From the NCBI GenBank assembly GCA_022925895.1, contig JAKSYS010000446.1:1-52088 (forward strand): DNA of 52,088 nt, given 5' to 3'. Under the pieces are notes generated by a model. That model saw only the letters and a program-made list of their open reading frames with translations. It ran no database searches and was not told the DNA's origin. Shown here in pieces: positions 31,190-42,498 of the stretch. Source of the stretch: Fragilaria crotonensis (taxonomy: Eukaryota; Bacillariophyta; Fragilariophyceae; Fragilariales; Fragilariaceae). The number at the start of each line of letters is the position of its first letter. Within the stretch, counting starts at the first letter, position 1. The translations under genes and the position numbers were made by a program.

Positions 31190-32178
31190 AGGTTTCTGTT
31201 TCCCTTGTTCTCAGGGTTAAACCAACAGTCTTTTGTAGTATGATTCGTACGACCGCAATGCGCACACTTCTTATACTTAGACGACTGTGTTTTGGCGTTG
31301 CCATTTTGTCAGCGGACTTACCGATCCAATTGCCCTTTTCGTGCCCTCAGGGTTATCGGTTTTGTCCACCTTACGACGTTTGGCCTCAAGTGCCTGTCTG
31401 AGTTCAAGTTTCTCAAAATAATCAACAGTGCCTTGAAAATCGAACTTATAAAGCTCGATGTTCGCACCAAGAATGACCGCTTGCCATTCTTCAGGCTTCG
31501 CCTGGTTGAGAATTTGAATCAAGTCGTCATCAGACAATTTAGACGGTTCAGCCTTACCTTCTTCCCGTGGAAAATACGGTAAATAATTATTTAGCTCGCG
31601 TAAACGCGTAGCAAAGTTACGAACCGTATGACTTCCAAGACGTAGGTAATGCTGCATGTACACCACCTGCTTCTGGTACGCATGCAAGATTGGGAAGTAA
31701 GACTTACCAACTTCCGTCATTACCAGCTGGAAAATCTCATTTGGAGTCTTCCTCTGTCGTGCGGGACCCGCTACGTTCTCCGTATCGAGTCTACGCCACG
31801 TTTGCTGGAATTTGTCTCTTGCACTGCCCTTAAGTAGTGCAAGCGCCATAGACGCTTTTTGTTCGCCAGACTCAAGCGGATAGTCACGAATGACCTCCTC
31901 GAGCTCTATGCGCCACTTCACCCACGCTTCTGGCGAGGTGTCGTAGTCTCCAAACAAACGAATTCTCTTTTCGATATTTTTGGAGTTCGCATTTCCGGCT
32001 TCAATCGGGACGTCGATTTTTTATAGTTGCCCTCATCGTCAGATTTCTCTGTCGATTTCTTGGGCCTATCGAAATAAATCGACGGCGGATTCAACGCGAG
32101 GTTCGACTGACGGAATGCGACATGTTCCGCAGACGAATTTTCAGACGCTTTGCGCTTACCTTTATTTTTGTTCGTCAT
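31190..32178 (-). CDS. Retrotransposon gag with CCHC zinc knuckle
   Basis: The N-terminal basic segment starts at the ATG 32178, 35 bp inside the 5' LTR. After a frame change near 31940 the capsid-like helices follow (SPEAWVKWRIELEEVIRDYP, ALALLKGSARDKFQQ, LRLGSHTVRNFATRLREL). At about 31222-31263, after another frame change, a zinc knuckle CAHCGRTNHTTKDC is readable. Gag packages the RNA in virus-like particles. Confidence 0.8.
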
Positions 32179-32212
32179 GGTGATGTACTGACCACTGGGA
32201 GTGAATTCACTG

Positions 32213-32596
32213 TGCCCTACGCGCGAAGTAATCAGTTTTATTTTTGGAGGCTAATTTGTAGCTAGTTTTAAAGGGGTTAATAGTTGCACCTTATTAAAAG
32301 TTATGAGACTAGTTTAAAACAAGAGAGCAGTCCCATCCTTGGTGGGATTGGACTGTTCTCTTTCATTCATCTAGGAGACTCAGTGAGTCTCCAAGAGATG
32401 TCAAACAGTTCTCATTCTACTGTTGTACGGTTGTACTGTTGTACAGGATCAGTGTTCTATTGTTGCACTGTACTATGGTATTACTAGTCTACCGGTATAT
32501 CCAAGTACTATACATGGCCATTGTATTGTAGTACTGGATACTAGTAATATAGTATACTGTATCGCACTACGCTAAGGGCACGTGCGGTGTACTGCA
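32213..32596 (-). repeat. LTR (5' LTR in element orientation)
   Basis: 384 bp with TG...CA ends. Directly inside it, where a primer-binding site belongs, is the 12-bp palindrome AGTGAATTCACT rather than an obvious tRNA 3'-end complement. Confidence 0.95.
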
Positions 32597-34444
32597 CAAC
32601 ATCAGCCATTTCAGCTTTTATTGGGGTCAATGAATCATATCTATTAAATATTGTGGTCACTTGGATTGTGTCACAAAATATACAATTGTATCTGCCAGCA
32701 GGAATGGAATCTCCGTACTTCTTTTGTTTTGTGATGACTTTTGGATTCCAGAGGGATGGCCAAAGGCAAAGTCAACGATACAATCATTTATGACAAAGGT
32801 GTGAATTCAATGAGGAAGAGGAGAATGCAAAGAGATCATGGTTGTATTCACACAGTAGTAGTGATCATAAGCTTGCATGTATGTATGTTTGATCTTGCGT
32901 ATCCGCAAAGACACAAGGGGTTGCAACTAGAAAGGGTTACTACTAGGTCGCGTTTTAGATGTATATGACAATAGAGAGTTGCCAGCCACATCCAGATGTG
33001 AAGATTGGTGCTGTTCTATGTGGTGGCGGTCCATGTGTTTACAAGGAGACAAATCCAGCTTTCGAAGCCGCAACAACGCTGATGGACTCGTTTGGTCTGA
33101 GCCACATTGTGAGGAAGAGGCTCCCTGATTCAGCTTGCCTTGTGCTTGGTAAGACATTGATGTGGATGATCACTTTGCCTTATGCTGATGATCATGTCCC
33201 TGTGGAAGTTAAGGATAAGTTGCTTTAAAATTGGGCTCACATTTGCGGTGGCAGCAATTCGGAGGTGGATGCGGAACAAAGTGCGATAGATAACAGTCCT
33301 TTGCAAAACTGGCGGTTGTGGTGTTGAGAGATATTTCAGACAGTATTCATTGATACAATTGGGGAGTTGGAGCAGGGTTGAGAAGGTGTTGCGGAGGTAA
33401 TAGAGCTTTTGGTATGCAGGGATTGCATGAAAACTTTCGAAATCAGTTCTTAATGGAAATGTAATCATGTCTATTGGCAGCCAGACAAGACAATAGTGAA
33501 ATGAAGAGTTATTGCTGGCCACTGGATTAAAAAAGTATGGAATGATATTTTGGGATTGTGAATGGAAATGTTCAACAACTCATCATGCAACCAACAAGAA
33601 ACGCGACAGTTCAGTGACAGCGGTGACAAATCAACAACAGAACCAAGGGGGTTGGCAGCCCAGCGTGCAGGGGGCAACTGTGTAATGGTGCTTGCAACCT
33701 CATACGAATGTCCCGGAGTCTTATGGCCCTATACTGAGCGCAGTTTCTCCAAGCACAAAATTGTGTGGGACTTGATAAGTGGCCATGCCAGACAAGGCCA
33801 CACAGCAGCTGATTTGGTCATAGATAGAATCTATGCAGTGTATGGAGGGCAAACTAGTGTGAGCAACATCATCAACGGATTGAAACAAGATTTAAAAAAT
33901 GGTACGACGAACCCAAACCTTGTCATTATTTATTAGCATAAACAAGTCGCTCGTGATTGTCTCGTACTCCGAGTACTCCTTTACTGTGCAGACACCGTTC
34001 CCTGGGAGCTCGGAGCGGTATGTCATACTGTCATACTACTATGTCACATATTTTTCCAAGTCCAGGTGTAAGATGGAAAAAGCAACAGTACCGTACTACA
34101 GTAGATTCAATAGTACAACGGTAGTAGTGTACCAGGCAGCTGTACTCAAGTACCAGTACAGTACCGTACACAGAGACCATACACACAGTGCCATTACCAA
34201 GGTATGCGCTCTAGGTAGTACTGGTACTAGTACCAGGGTACGAGTACTCAAGACCCCAGACATCACGTTGAAATGGATCTTGAGACGTCATCCCGTCGGT
34301 CAGTTCATTGTTGATCTGTGTGGATTGCCAAGTTCATGGGCTCACATCATGACGGTCCTACTGCCACCTGACATACTACCGGGCACAATTTAAGCGAGTT
34401 TATCAAGATCATACGAATAAGTCAAAGCGAATCTATCCAAGACA
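32597..34444. other. Degenerate repeat relic (right half) and spacer
   Basis: Continues the sequence interrupted by the retrotransposon. Plus-strand fragments at 32959-33228 (with VLCGGGPCVYKE, RKRLPDSACLVLGK) and 33562-33936 (with ARQGHTAADLVIDRIYAVYG) read like pieces of one decayed protein gene, in several frames with stops. I do not recognise the family. 33950-34280 is GTAC-rich spacer. Confidence 0.45.
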
Positions 34445-35302
34445 ATGATCAGAACACTCGTTGAGACTCTCTCTCAGCTCACCAAAGATGTCTTCAACTA
34501 CATCCCTCCTGGTGTCTTTGTGGCGTTCGCAGCCGCCTTCCTCGTAGAAGGAAAATACTTCAAGCAGTTCCGTCAGGAATTCGTCGGTACCTTTCTCATG
34601 ATTGCGTGCACCTTTTCGGCTGGAAAGTGGGTGGGAAAGGACAGTATTGAAGTTGCTTGGACCGCTCATTTTCTAGGTGTCATCGCTGCGGATTACTTCG
34701 GCGGTGGACCTCACGTCAATCCAGCTGTCACCCTCAGCATGTTCTGCCTGGGAAAGGCGTCCTACACTGAAGCTTACATTCAGTGGCAGCGCAGATGGCT
34801 GGAGGATTGCTTGCCTTTCCCATCTATCACGCCATTTCAGATTTCATGGGTTGGACCTCATTTGGCGGACCTGAGTTCAAAATGTATGGTGATCATCCAG
34901 TGGAAGCATTCTTATCAGAATTTGGGGCTATGTTCTTTCTCATGATCCTTATCTATGTTGTCAACTGGGAGATGAACTTTGGCACTTATCACTACTGGAT
35001 CAAACAGAGTCTGACGGCAATCGGAATCAGAGCTCTCATTGAACTTTTCCCAACCGCCGGTCCCCATGAACCCCATGCTCGCCACAGCATGGAACGTGTT
35101 CGAGGTTGGAACCTCCTTTGAATTCCCAAGTGACATGGATCACTACATTGTGTACTGGTTGGCTCCTGGATTGTCTTCCATTTTGGCCAGCATTGTGTAC
35201 GTCGTTTACGCAGGAGGGACGGTCTTTGGTGCCAAGATCCCGCTTGGACCTTTGAAGAAGCAAACGCCCGCTCGTGAGAAGACAAAGAAGAAGAAGAATT
35301 GA
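34445..35302 (+). pseudogene. Aquaporin (MIP family), two frameshifts
   Basis: Three consecutive frames read as one aquaporin of about 285 residues. Frame 1 (from ATG 34445) gives an N-terminal anchor, TM1 (EFVGTFLMIACTFS), TM2 and loop B with the first pore motif GGGPHVNPAVTLSMF. Frame 2 (from about 34783) has AAQMAGGLLAFPIYH, TM4 (EAFLSEFGAMFFLMILIYVV) and the helix before loop E. Frame 3 (from about 35039) has the second pore motif as MNPMLATAW, NPM instead of NPA, then TM6 (YWLAPGLSSILASIVYVVYAGG) and a Lys-rich tail. The breaks are at about 34780 and 35070 and each looks like a loss or gain of one or two bases. Everything else is conserved, so it is either a very young pseudogene or a sound gene with consensus errors. 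Family members conduct water or small solutes. Confidence 0.8.
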
Positions 35303-35366
35303 TGAGGGAATAGAGGGTGCATCTTATAGTAGTATACGAACAACGATTGCCGAATTTAGTTGTAGT

Positions 35367-37343
35367 TTAGCTCAAGGATCTTCGAGTTCGAAGACGTTTT
35401 GTCCGTTGTGCTGCCTCGGCGCCTTCGCCCCCCAGACCAATAGATGTCTCGGTCGTGGTACGTCGCGCTCGTTCTCGCTTCTGTGGCGTCGTCCGCGTTT
35501 CAACGACAGCTGGCGAGTTTTGGACGCGAGACTTTTCTCCTGATTTGGATAACACTTCAGTCGATGCAACCAGTGTTTCAGTCTTGCGGGTCGTCCTGCG
35601 ACGTCTTTGAGCCCCGTCGAACCCATGCGAAGTAATCGCCACGTCATCCACTTGTCCAGTGTCGTAGCCATCAGATTTGGCATCGTTGTCGATGGCAGGC
35701 ACCGCTTGTATTGCAGCCAGCATTTCAGCCTTGCGGGGCCGTCCCCTACGACGTTTTTGAACCCCTTCGACCTCACAAGAAGTCTTCGCCACGTCATCCG
35801 CTTGTCCAGTTTCGTCACAATCAGAATTGGCATTACCAGGTTTCGAGTGGGCCACAGCAAGTTGCTGAGATGTTAATGTAGCAGGCTCTTCACCGTCGTC
35901 GAACTGCACAGTCCACTGTTCTGGACCAACTGACTTGACGATTGTGCCGAGTTTCCCTTCGTATATCCTCGATTTCGACACAACTCGTACGCCAGCTTTG
36001 AAATCCATGTGAGCATTGGCACTCGAAGCGACAGCATCTCGTTCAGAATCCGCGATGTAAGCTAATTGCTGGGACGTAAAGGTTCCACGATCTACACCAT
36101 CATCAAACTTCAATTCCCATGTGTGGTTGCCACAGGACCTGATAATCGTGGCAAGTTTGCCTTGGTAGACTCTCTTTTTCGGCAAGACTCGCACGCCCAC
36201 TTTGAACTCTTTCTTTACGCCATCCGCGGTGTCGACGTCCAGCGATGGTAAGATTTGATTGTCGTCGAGGACGCACAATTGTTGAGTCTTGAACAGTCCG
36301 CGGTCGACTCCATCGTCAAATTTAAGTTCCCATTTATGCCTCCCGGCTGATCTTACAATCGTTGCGCCTTTGAATTTGTAGATGTTTTTCTTGGGCACGA
36401 CTCGGACGCCTGCTTTGAATTCGACGCTCTGCCCTCTGTTTGAAGAACGCGTGTGGTTGTCGTCGTCGTTGTCTTCGACGGCAGTCTCTACCTGACTCGA
36501 CGCCCCTGCATCAGCAAAGTTAATTGCAAGGACTTGAATGTACCGCGATCTATTCCATCATCAAACTTAACTTCCCAAGTGAATTTGGAAACCTCCTTTA
36601 CTATCGTTCCGATCTTGTCACGCCATTTTCCCTTCCTGGGAAAACGCGTACACCCTCATGAAGATGAATCACGTTCGCTGCTGGTGAGGGTTCAACAAAC
36701 TCGTCGAAACCATCTGCCACATCTTCCAAGTACGACAGTTGCTGAGACTTAAACGGTGCGCGCTTTCTCCCATCGTCAAATCGTACTTCCCAAGTGTGTC
36801 GATCGATTGATCGAACGATTGTTCCAGTTTTGCCCTGACGCCTTAGCTTCTTCGGTACAACTCGAACGCCAGGCTTAAATGATCGAAAGCCTGGCTTGAA
36901 TTCAACTTTACCAGCTGGGCGAGGCGGTGAATTTGTCTCATTCAATGAAGCAGAGGACCTCGCTGATTCACTTTTCACAACTGAATAATCCGCTGAACCA
37001 CCTTGAGTTGAAGTCCTTCCTCTTGCGAGGAGTCTCCTCATCACTATGGATAGCCTTCCTCTTCCGCGGTGGTTTAATGAATATGAGAACTTCTCGAGCT
37101 CGCCTTCGTCCATGTCTTCTTCATCGCCATCTTCGTATCTGATTTTGTAGAACGGGTAGTCTTCACAAGGAAGCGCCTTAACCACGCCAAGAAAACGCCC
37201 ATTCTCTCCGAAATCCTTGGAAACCTTTGACCCTATCCCAATTGCTTGGGGTTCATCGCCTTTTCAGAGACTTGTGGGTGTTCTTCATCTGATCTTTCAG
37301 ACGCAATGACACTTGTTCTCCGAAGCATCGTGGTCGTCGACAT
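35367..37343 (-). CDS. Tudor/KOW-like repeat protein with AT-hook (frameshifted)
   Basis: The ATG at 37343 starts an acidic leader; after a frame change near 37255 a Tudor-like module follows (GRFLGVVKALPC...YKIRYEDGDEEDMDEGELEKF). Then come five modules of about 50 residues with the pattern FKxGVRVxPKKxxxQGKxGTIVRSxGxHTWELKFDDGxxRGxFxSQQL, at about 36860-36720, 36650-36510, 36430-36290, 36200-36050 and 36010-35870. Further frame changes occur near 36640 and 36420-36500. The C-terminal part has a duplicated segment with an AT-hook (KRRRGRPRKAE) and a decayed copy (RRRRTTRKTE). Such beta-barrel repeats usually read methylated histones or bind nucleic acid; with an AT-hook a chromatin role is likely. 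Only 66 bp separate it from the PHD gene upstream on the same strand. Confidence 0.6.
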
Positions 37344-37409
37344 TTTCCTGCAATCACATTATCCTCATTTGTCTCTTGTTCACGGTCATGAACCGACTCT
37401 TTTCGTTAG

Positions 37410-38789
37410 CTACATTTTCAGTGATTTTGTCTTGTTGCTCCTCTTTTTATCATCTTTCTTTCTGTTCCTTGCCGGATTTTGCGCAAGCCGATAATCCCGC
37501 AGTTCACAGAGGAGAGTGTCCAGTTCACTTTGCATGTCCTCTAGTGGGAGATTTAGTATTTTCTTGTCGTCGTTGTCTAGCGTCTGATTCAAAGCATCGG
37601 AGGCTGTATCCTCTGGCCCCTTACCCTTCCTAGCTTCTCCAGAAATTCCAGTTTTTCCTCCAAAACCTGTCGCGGCATCCTCTTCTCCTTGCGTGCTGTC
37701 GTTTACTGAGAAAGCTTGGCTCCCCTTCTTACACAACTCACCAGATCGAGCTCGCGCGTCGTCCAGAGGAATCATGACTGCTTTCATCTGTCCGGGTACC
37801 TCTGTTTTCTCATCTAATTTCGATTCCTTGGTGTCTGAAGCATTGCACTTCGAACAGAACCAGTCACCTTCCGGCACACGGTCGGATCCTGCGCAAGGTG
37901 CATGCATGACAACGGGGCATTTCTCGCAACAGATGACGTCACCGCTCAAGCCACAAATTGAACAATAGTTGTAGTGACCATCCGCTGGGTCGATAGGGAA
38001 GGAATTGCGGATAAATTCGTCGGACAATCGAGGTGGGAGTTCCGCAGCTTTCTTTGTGGAGGCAAGCAGCGTTTCCGCAAGAAGCAATGCCCTAGAGGCT
38101 GAAGCAAGTAACCGCAGCGCTTGCGTATCTTTGGCAGCATCTTCCTCCGCCTTTGCTGCATCATGTTGCAAAGATGCTTCGGATTTGCTTGCCAGGTCGC
38201 TTGGTGGTTCTTCGGAGACGTGGACTGCTTGAGGCTGCGCTTCGGAGGAACTCGGGGTGGAGGATTACCGTATCTCAATGTGTAGAAGGCCCTCAATCCC
38301 ACAACGCCGGTCATGATATCATCCCAGTTGAAATCTTGGTTTAAGTGACCTCTCTGAACTCTGCATGCCAACATGGAACGCCGGGAGACTTGGCAACGGC
38401 CACGCATTCATACGTCCAGGTTTGCCAAAGAAGCAACGAACAAGGCCATCCAGGTTGGCATAATCTTGATGTGAGAACACAATCGGCGGCAGATCATCAT
38501 TTTTGTCGACCAACGACAAACTGCTGACAATCTTGATTTTCACCGAAGGGTACACATTACCCTCCTGGTTGCCAGATACATTTGCTCCCCGAAGAGACTT
38601 CGCCCTACCCCGATTGAAACCTGGGTCACGGGGTAGAGCTGTCAGTATTAGGGACAGCTTTTGACGTGCCGCCATAAAGCGATGGTGCTGCGCTGAAGGT
38701 TCCCGACGTCTAGGGGTCGCTCCTTTCTTTGGAGATGTTCCAAAGATGCACTCAAAGAATCTTGTCGCCGACACCGACGCCAACGCCAT
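37410..38789 (-). CDS. PHD-finger protein with N-terminal Cys/His motif (frameshifted)
   Basis: Three frames in series. The first (ATG near 38789 to about 38400) contains GTSPKKGATPRRR and PPIVFSHQDYANLDGLVRC...GKPGRMNA. The second (about 38407-38260) continues with RGRCQVSRRSMLACRVQRGH and NQDFNWDDIMTG. The third (from about 38260) gives an Ala/Lys-rich coiled helix, then a canonical PHD finger: YCSICGLSGDVICCEKCP, VVMHAPCAGS and GDWFCSKCN, that is C4HC3. The last part is polar and ends in a Lys-rich tail. PHD fingers read the H3 tail in the nucleus. The breaks fall near 38400 and 38260. It may be separate from the bromodomain gene upstream or its continuation. Confidence 0.6.
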
Positions 38790-41700
38790 TGCGTACAGGC
38801 TTCGAACCAACAGGACGCTCCGAACTCGACCATCTTCGTAGCTTCCTGGGAAAATCCGTCGAGTGCTCCGTCATTAACGGGCGTCTTTCCTTCCTTTTTG
38901 AACGTGAAGTCTTCATCATGCCTAACTTAACCAAGGACTTGGTAAATTTCTTCAAAGAAAACAAGGACCGAATTTGCTACTGGACTGTTTTGATAAGACG
39001 AGAAGAACGGGTTTACATACGCCTCCTGCATGTCATCAACGAGTCCCATCTTCTGCCTGTAGTAGCCGTTTCGAAGGCGTTGTTGAATAAGCTCGAGGGA
39101 GAGCTTGGGTGACGGGCACATACTTTCTTCAAATGATATTCCAGGTTCTTTCTTCTCTCGACCTTTGACCGTGCTCGATTTGGACGCAGAAGGACCCTTC
39201 GAGTAAGGAGGAATGTAATGTATCTCCGCAAGGGCTGTGAAAGACTTCTCCTGCTCTTCTAGATTTTCGGACTTCCTATTCTGTGCTACTGCTCGGTTAC
39301 TTGCTCTGTCGATGTCTCCGATTGCATCGTTTCCGAACAGATACTCGAATGTAGGTAACGCTTTCAATGATGTCTTACTCGGAGGGCGCCAGCCCTCCTT
39401 CACGCTCATGATGTTGAGGTTTTCCGGAACGAAATCACTCGGGATTCCAGCAAGGCATCTTCGTTTCAAGGCGTTAAAGCATCTGTTTATTGCGGAAACA
39501 GTATCGCGGTCAAGTCCACTCGGAGGAGAGAAGAAAGATTGTGAATCGATAGAGACCTTGCCGGGAAGCAGCACTGAGTGTCGTGAGAATGACTCTGCTT
39601 GTGGAGAACGATACAACCATGCGGGGAGAAGAAATCCAAATGATGATTGGCACCCGCAAGAAGGACAAATGCAATCATCTGGCGCTCCAGATGGATTTGA
39701 TAACATGCAGGGCCTCCAATACACCATATGAGTCTGCTGCCCGCGGGACCACGGGTAGTCGAAGCAAATACCCAGGGACAGCAAAGGTGAACGCACGTCA
39801 AACGTATCGTTCTCCACGTCCCTCTTCGACGGGCTCCGAGGAAACACACGTCTCACCTGCGGACAAGTCGAAACTGGTGTCAGCTCTGAATTATATGTTT
39901 GAACCATTCACAGACAGACGGAAACTTACCCACACAATCCTCCCGACAAGAAGCTGAGAGTGGATCGAATCTGCGAGGGACTCATCAAGATCAGTGGCAT
40001 TGTTAGTCTCAGCTTCTAGCTTGTCATTAAGGGCGGCCTCAGCAGTTCTCCCAGGTACTGGGCTTGAAACGACGTCCATGCGCACTGTTGTTTGAGACGA
40101 TTTTTCGTCTAGTCTGATTTCTGCCACCGGGCGATGAGCCCGTGGTCTACCTGAGGCCGACAGCCTTGATGAATCGCCACCAGGCAAACGTACTTTCTCC
40201 ACAACATCAAGCTGACTTGCTACGTTATGTCCCATGATAGGCGCCGTTGTTTCCACGATCGTAGGTGCACGCCCAGCAGGAGGGACGGTTGCATCAGAGA
40301 TCGCAGTCCCTGACTGCAGCACAAATGTGGTAGATTGCACTGCTCGGTGAGCAGCGACTCCTGGTGGCCTTTGATGAATTCAGAGTGCAAGAGCCGAGTA
40401 CAGAACTGCGTCCCCACTTTGCGGTACCCATGCTGTACTGTTCGCGACCGATGTCTGCGTAGAGTCAGCGCTTAAGCTCCAACTTCTGTCGCGATCAATA
40501 CGCTCAATCCAACTTCGATTTAATGCCACCGTATACGGTCCTTGCATTGTCTGAACATCTGCAAAATGGGAGGACCGTCGGGATTTTGGGAGTTTGCCCT
40601 CCGCGAAATGCCCAATTGAAGGATTCGACTGAATGCAAGCGGCAGCGTTGTATTGAAGGGCAATCTTCCTCCTCCTCTCTTCGTCGGCCTTCTCTCTCGC
40701 CGCCTGCTCTTTCTGATGGCGGCTGACCACCTGATCGATCAGTTTTGTGGCATCAGCTATGACTCGAAAGCCTTGCAGAACAATATCCGAGTCGGCGCTA
40801 TTGTAAAGCAGACAATTGTCGAGGATGGACCCAACATCATTTAGCAGAGAATCCAGTGTTCTGTAGTAGGAGTAGGCCCTCTCCTGACCATGCACTTTCC
40901 GATGTGACAAACGACGCATAATCTTCTGGAAGCACATTCCTTGTGGAACGGCACAACTATAGGAAGGCGCCAAATCATCCGTCACCGAATCCCAGAAAAC
41001 ATATGATTCCTCGTTTCGCTTCGCGAAGTCTTCCAGTGAGCACTCAATCTTCGCCCTTAGAGCTTCATCAATATAGTACATAAGGCCGTTCCCGGCAAGA
41101 ATGTGACTTGTAAGTGCAGCATACGCCCCACCTGATGGTGTCAATAGGGTGGAAGATTCTACGTCCCAAGGTGACACACTGACGTAACGTCCGCCTTCTA
41201 ACATAACCGATACACTTTCCAAAGCGGTAAAGTTTCCTGATAAGAGTGATCAGGCAACCTTCTACCTCATTCTTGGTGAGAGCAGCAGTTGTCGATGCCG
41301 AACTGGATGTCCTCGTTGCCATGGTGTCAATCACAATCCCGGCCTCAGCAAGGGGCAAAGTCGATTTCGGGCCGCTTGTCTGCAGTAAAGATGATTCAAG
41401 GGAGGAAAGGAGCGTTGCAGCACCTTCTCCTTTGAAGAAAGCAAGCATTCCAGCAATTCGTGAGGCATTGTCCTCAATGCGTCCACTGCCATACCTGTCC
41501 ATGGAAAGAAACGAGGTAACGAAACCACAAAATTGGTTTTCTCCTCGCAACTTGACCATCCGCCCAGGCGCAGTGAGTGAGCAATCCTATATCCAAAGCC
41601 AAAGGAACTATAAAGGGCGCGCATCTTGAAGCAAACGTGACTACGTGAAAGACAGGCGGTGAAAGCGCATGGCGGCAGCAACTGTTGTCATACCGATCCG

Positions 41701-42290
41701 GCGGGATCAGGAGTCATGGGCTTCAACGCAACAACGAGACAGAGGAGGATTCCACTTCTTGCTTTTTTGTTGGATTTTGACTGTTTGAAGACAACTTTAG
41801 GTACCCTTCCTCCGCAACCACCATGCTCTCTACCTCTGGGTGCGGTGGAAACTCCGCATGGGTGCGCTCAACACGACAAATCAATGGATAGTCTCCGAGC
41901 TTGGTGTCAACTCCTGCCAGCCACTCGTCGTTGAACCATTCGGGTTGCTTTTGACTAAGAGTGGTCGATTCAACTTTTCGGAGGGTGCATTCGTTTGGGG
42001 TCGTCTGAACTCCTTCCTTTGGCTTTCTCCTTTCTTGCTCGTTCCCAAAGTGGCATCCTGGCTTTGCTCCGTAGTTTCTTGCCTAACACGTCTGGGTGCT
42101 GCCTCAAGAAATCTCGGTGACCTGATGGATAGTATCTACAGGGAAAAGTGTGAGCAGGTTCTCATGATTGAGTCAATCGGGAAGGTTGCCCTAAACTTAC
42201 AAGATAATGTCACCAGCTTGGGGTACATAGGTTGACAAGTTCAGTTTCGAGTCATATGCGTCGCTCGCTAACCAGGATCGGTCGATTTGG
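38752..42290 (-). CDS. BRWD/PHIP-like double-bromodomain protein (frameshifted, no WD40 seen)
   Basis: Minus-strand pieces read in order. From 42290, SDAYDSKLNLSTYVPQAGD is followed by a 65-nt intron (42200-42136, GTAAGT...CTGTAG, phase 2) and YYPSGHRDFLRQHP; this is the 'YxPQxGDxVxYxxxGHxxF' signature of BRWD/PHIP proteins. DYPLICRVERTHAEFP and SVSPWDVES also fit that family's middle region. Bromodomain 1 (about 41020-40770) has WDSVTDDLAPSYSCAVPQGM and DSLLNDVGSILDNCLLYNS, with the acetyl-lysine Asn/Tyr region. A second PQxGD block (WVPQSGDAVLYS) follows near 40420. Bromodomain 2 (about 39080-38930) shows LIQQRLRNGYYR and DDMQEAYVNPF. At least five frame changes occur. WD40 repeats, normal in BRWD, are absent, unless they lie beyond the upstream gene. 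Confidence 0.6.
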
Positions 42291-42498
42291 CTAGCGAAAG
42301 TTGGGAAACCCAACCTCCCACATTTGTACTCTTCCTTTTAGTCCTCCTTTTTTGAAACCTTGGCACGAGCAGGATCGGCATTAATGTCGTCGGCGTCGTC
42401 AGGGGCCTCGAGAACTGTCAATTATTTTGGTAGGTTGCTCAGCAGCAATAAGCGCTGCCAGATTCTGCCACTCGTCCGCGTCCGTTTTGTCGTCGCTT

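Larger units (their letters stand above)
27099..32596 (-). mobile_element. Ty3/gypsy LTR retrotransposon, full length, 5498 bp
   Basis: Bounded by LTRs of 385 and 384 bp with TG...CA ends and flanked by the perfect 5-bp target duplication CAACA (27094-27098 and 32597-32601). The coding order on the minus strand is gag, protease, RT, RNase H, integrase; integrase last is the Ty3/gypsy order. By eye the LTRs differ at about six positions, so the insertion is recent, yet gag-pol is split over several frames. It has landed in an older repeat relic whose halves lie on either side. Confidence 0.95.
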
